Positions 13,892-14,739 of a stretch of DNA of 14,739 nt are shown here, piece by piece. The position numbers and the translations under genes were made by a program. The DNA lies in contig NIZU01000098.1 in the NCBI GenBank assembly GCA_003315675.1, forward strand, positions 1-14,739, given 5' to 3'. The notes under the pieces were generated by a model that had not been told where the DNA came from, did not search any database, and saw only the letters and a program-made list of their open reading frames with translations. This stretch comes from Methanocorpusculum sp. MCE. GTDB taxonomy: Archaea; Halobacteriota; Methanomicrobia; Methanomicrobiales; Methanocorpusculaceae. Every line of letters starts with the position of its first letter. Positions within the stretch are counted from its first letter, which is position 1.

Positions 13892-14560
13892 CTTGGGTGT
13901 CCTGACAAAATACCCGACAATTCAACGATCTGGTTATTTCGGGAGCGCATGTCCGAATCAGGCGTTGATACATTGGTCTGGCAGGAGTTTCAGAGACAAC
14001 TTGACCTGAAAGGTCTGAAAATTGAACAAGGTATGATTCAGGATGCAACGTTTGTGTATGCTGAACCCGGTCATTGTAAGAAAGACACGCCGCGAGGAGA
14101 TCAGGCAAAAACACGACGGGATAAAGATGGAAAAATCATGTCCAAGAACGGCAAAATGCACTATGGCTATAAACTTCATACCATCATGGATACGACGCAC
14201 GATCTTATTCGACGCATTGAAACCACCACGGCAAATGTTCATGATAGTCAGGTGGACCTCTCAGAAAAAGGAGAAGTGGTCTATCGGGATCGGGGATATC
14301 AGGGAGCAAAATGCAAGGGATATAGTGCCACAATGAAAAGGGGAGCGAGAGGGCATCCCATTGGCATACGAGATAAACTGAGAAATCTGCGAATAAGTAG
14401 GAAGAGATCAAAGGGCGAGAGACCCTATGTAGTGATCAAAAATGTTTTTCATGCAGGGTTGGTAAAGGTAACAACGCTGCAAAGAGTACGAGTGAAAAAT
14501 ATGCTGGCTGCATTTTGTTATAATATCTATCAGGTGAAAACGATTCAAAACAGAGTGTAA
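13844..14560 (+). CDS. IS5 family transposase, catalytic frame (OrfB)
   Basis: From the GTG at 13844 the frame gives 238 residues. The first 17 or so (MRALARNGEQDSILRTL) come from the hairpin insert. True transposase sequence begins at LGCPDKIPDNSTIWLFRERM and contains the catalytic DDE core: Asp in QDATFVYAEPG, Asp in VYRDRGYQG and Glu in KGERPYVVIKN. It is almost identical to the partial copy at 1-600. Without the N-terminal DNA-binding part it could act only if frameshifting, bypass or coupled translation joins it to OrfA. The GTGA overlap allows coupling, but no classic slippery heptamer is seen. It may be a plain pseudogene. Confidence 0.8.
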   Translation: MRALARNGEQDSILRTLGCPDKIPDNSTIWLFRERMSESGVDTLVWQEFQRQLDLKGLKIEQGMIQDATFVYAEPGHCKKDTPRGDQAKTRRDKDGKIMSKNGKMHYGYKLHTIMDTTHDLIRRIETTTANVHDSQVDLSEKGEVVYRDRGYQGAKCKGYSATMKRGARGHPIGIRDKLRNLRISRKRSKGERPYVVIKNVFHAGLVKVTTLQRVRVKNMLAAFCYNIYQVKTIQNRV

Positions 14561-14600
14561 ATTTAAAAAAAAAACGCCAAGGAATAATGGGTATTCTTCT

Positions 14601-14622
14601 TTTTTTGGGGGGGGTGAGGGGG
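14601..14622 (+). other. T-tract/G-tract tail of the IS
   Basis: A T-run (14601-14606, extended by T's just upstream) is followed by G8 and, after TGA, G5. The same T-then-G arrangement follows the transposase stop in IS-A (G6 at 645-650) and IS-B (G8 at 890-897), with variable lengths. It may end transposase transcription, and in IS-B there are enough GGG runs for a G-quadruplex. Confidence 0.5.
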
Positions 14623-14647
14623 TATGGATGTAGCCAATCTCCTATAC

Positions 14648-14739
14648 ATGACATCCCAGGAAAACATGGAAAAACGCCTCGAAGAACTCGAACGCGACTA
14701 TGCCGACCTCATGGAACGGGTCCGCGACCTCGAACTCCA
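14648..14739 (+). CDS. Coiled-coil protein, N-terminal fragment (runs off window)
   Basis: The frame from ATG 14648 gives MTSQENMEKRLEELERDYADL and continues MERVRDLEL to the window end. The heptad-like Leu spacing and dense charge indicate an N-terminal coiled coil. An alternative ATG at 14666 has a weak AGGA before it. Codon use (CTC, GAC, CGC rich) is like the chromosomal genes, not the IS. AAA+ proteasome-activating nucleotidases start with such coiled coils, but so do many other proteins, so no function is assigned. The promoter region is probably IS-derived, since the IS tail ends 8 bp upstream. Confidence 0.6.
   Translation, partial: MTSQENMEKRLEELERDYADLMERVRDLEL

Larger units (their letters stand above)
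13506..14640 (+). mobile_element. IS-C: IS5-type element with right end missing
   Basis: The left end begins with TGAGAATTTCTAACAACC at 13506, matching the inverse of the right end at 974 (16 of 18). The element carries two transposase frames and the T-tract/G-tract tail. Identity with the other copies stops at GATGTAGCCAATCT (14640); the last 40-50 bp including the right terminal repeat are absent and a different gene begins 8 bp later. The left end interrupts the TPR gene. Because two different elements are compared, no target duplication can be assigned. Confidence 0.75.

Overview
The window looks like a piece of a methanogenic archaeal chromosome, most likely Methanomicrobiales and possibly Methanocorpusculum-like. 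The genus is inferred from protein flavour; no search was run. Supporting signs are an archaeal-lipid geranylgeranyl reductase with its ferredoxin, an archaeal RPA-associated OB-fold protein, TATA boxes 24-31 nt upstream of several start codons (leaderless or near-leaderless transcripts), Shine-Dalgarno sites only in front of internal operon genes, and a tRNA-Phe without encoded CCA.

Layout. Positions 1-974 hold the 3' part of an IS5-type insertion sequence (IS-A) whose terminal repeat abuts a 250-bp 3' remnant of a second copy (IS-B). A DUF169 gene follows, its TATA box 3 bp beyond the IS-B end. Next come a 36-residue membrane protein on the minus strand and a divergent ferredoxin / geranylgeranyl reductase pair for saturating archaeal membrane lipids. 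A ferredoxin-nitroreductase fusion and a DHH/DHHA1 phosphoesterase lie on the minus strand, followed by tRNA-Phe(GAA).

Positions 5436-9604 form a tight three-gene operon: an RPA-associated OB-fold protein, a calcineurin-like phosphoesterase of the COG1407/PdeM type, and an Lhr-type helicase. This is a plausible single-stranded-DNA repair module. As sequenced, the phosphoesterase carries one frameshift and the helicase two. Downstream on the minus strand are a double-chagasin-domain lipoprotein, a variant PurC (SAICAR synthase family), RlmH with a one-base frameshift, and a large TPR protein directly upstream of RlmH.

The TPR reading frame runs into another IS5-type copy (IS-C, 13506-about 14640), so its native N-terminus appears to be lost or replaced by antisense IS sequence. 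IS-C lacks its right terminal repeat. Its transposase is split into two overlapping frames by an apparent ~50-nt insert made of two similar hairpin modules. A coiled-coil gene begins just after IS-C and runs off the window.

Most notable points: the hairpin-module insert in the transposase; IS nesting and IS-driven remodelling at both window ends; the RPA-associated/PdeM-like/Lhr operon; and four frameshifts within 5 kb (6.4-11.4 kb), of which three sit at simple repeats and one is less precisely placed. The frameshifts may be natural slippage or sequencing error; the sequence alone cannot decide.
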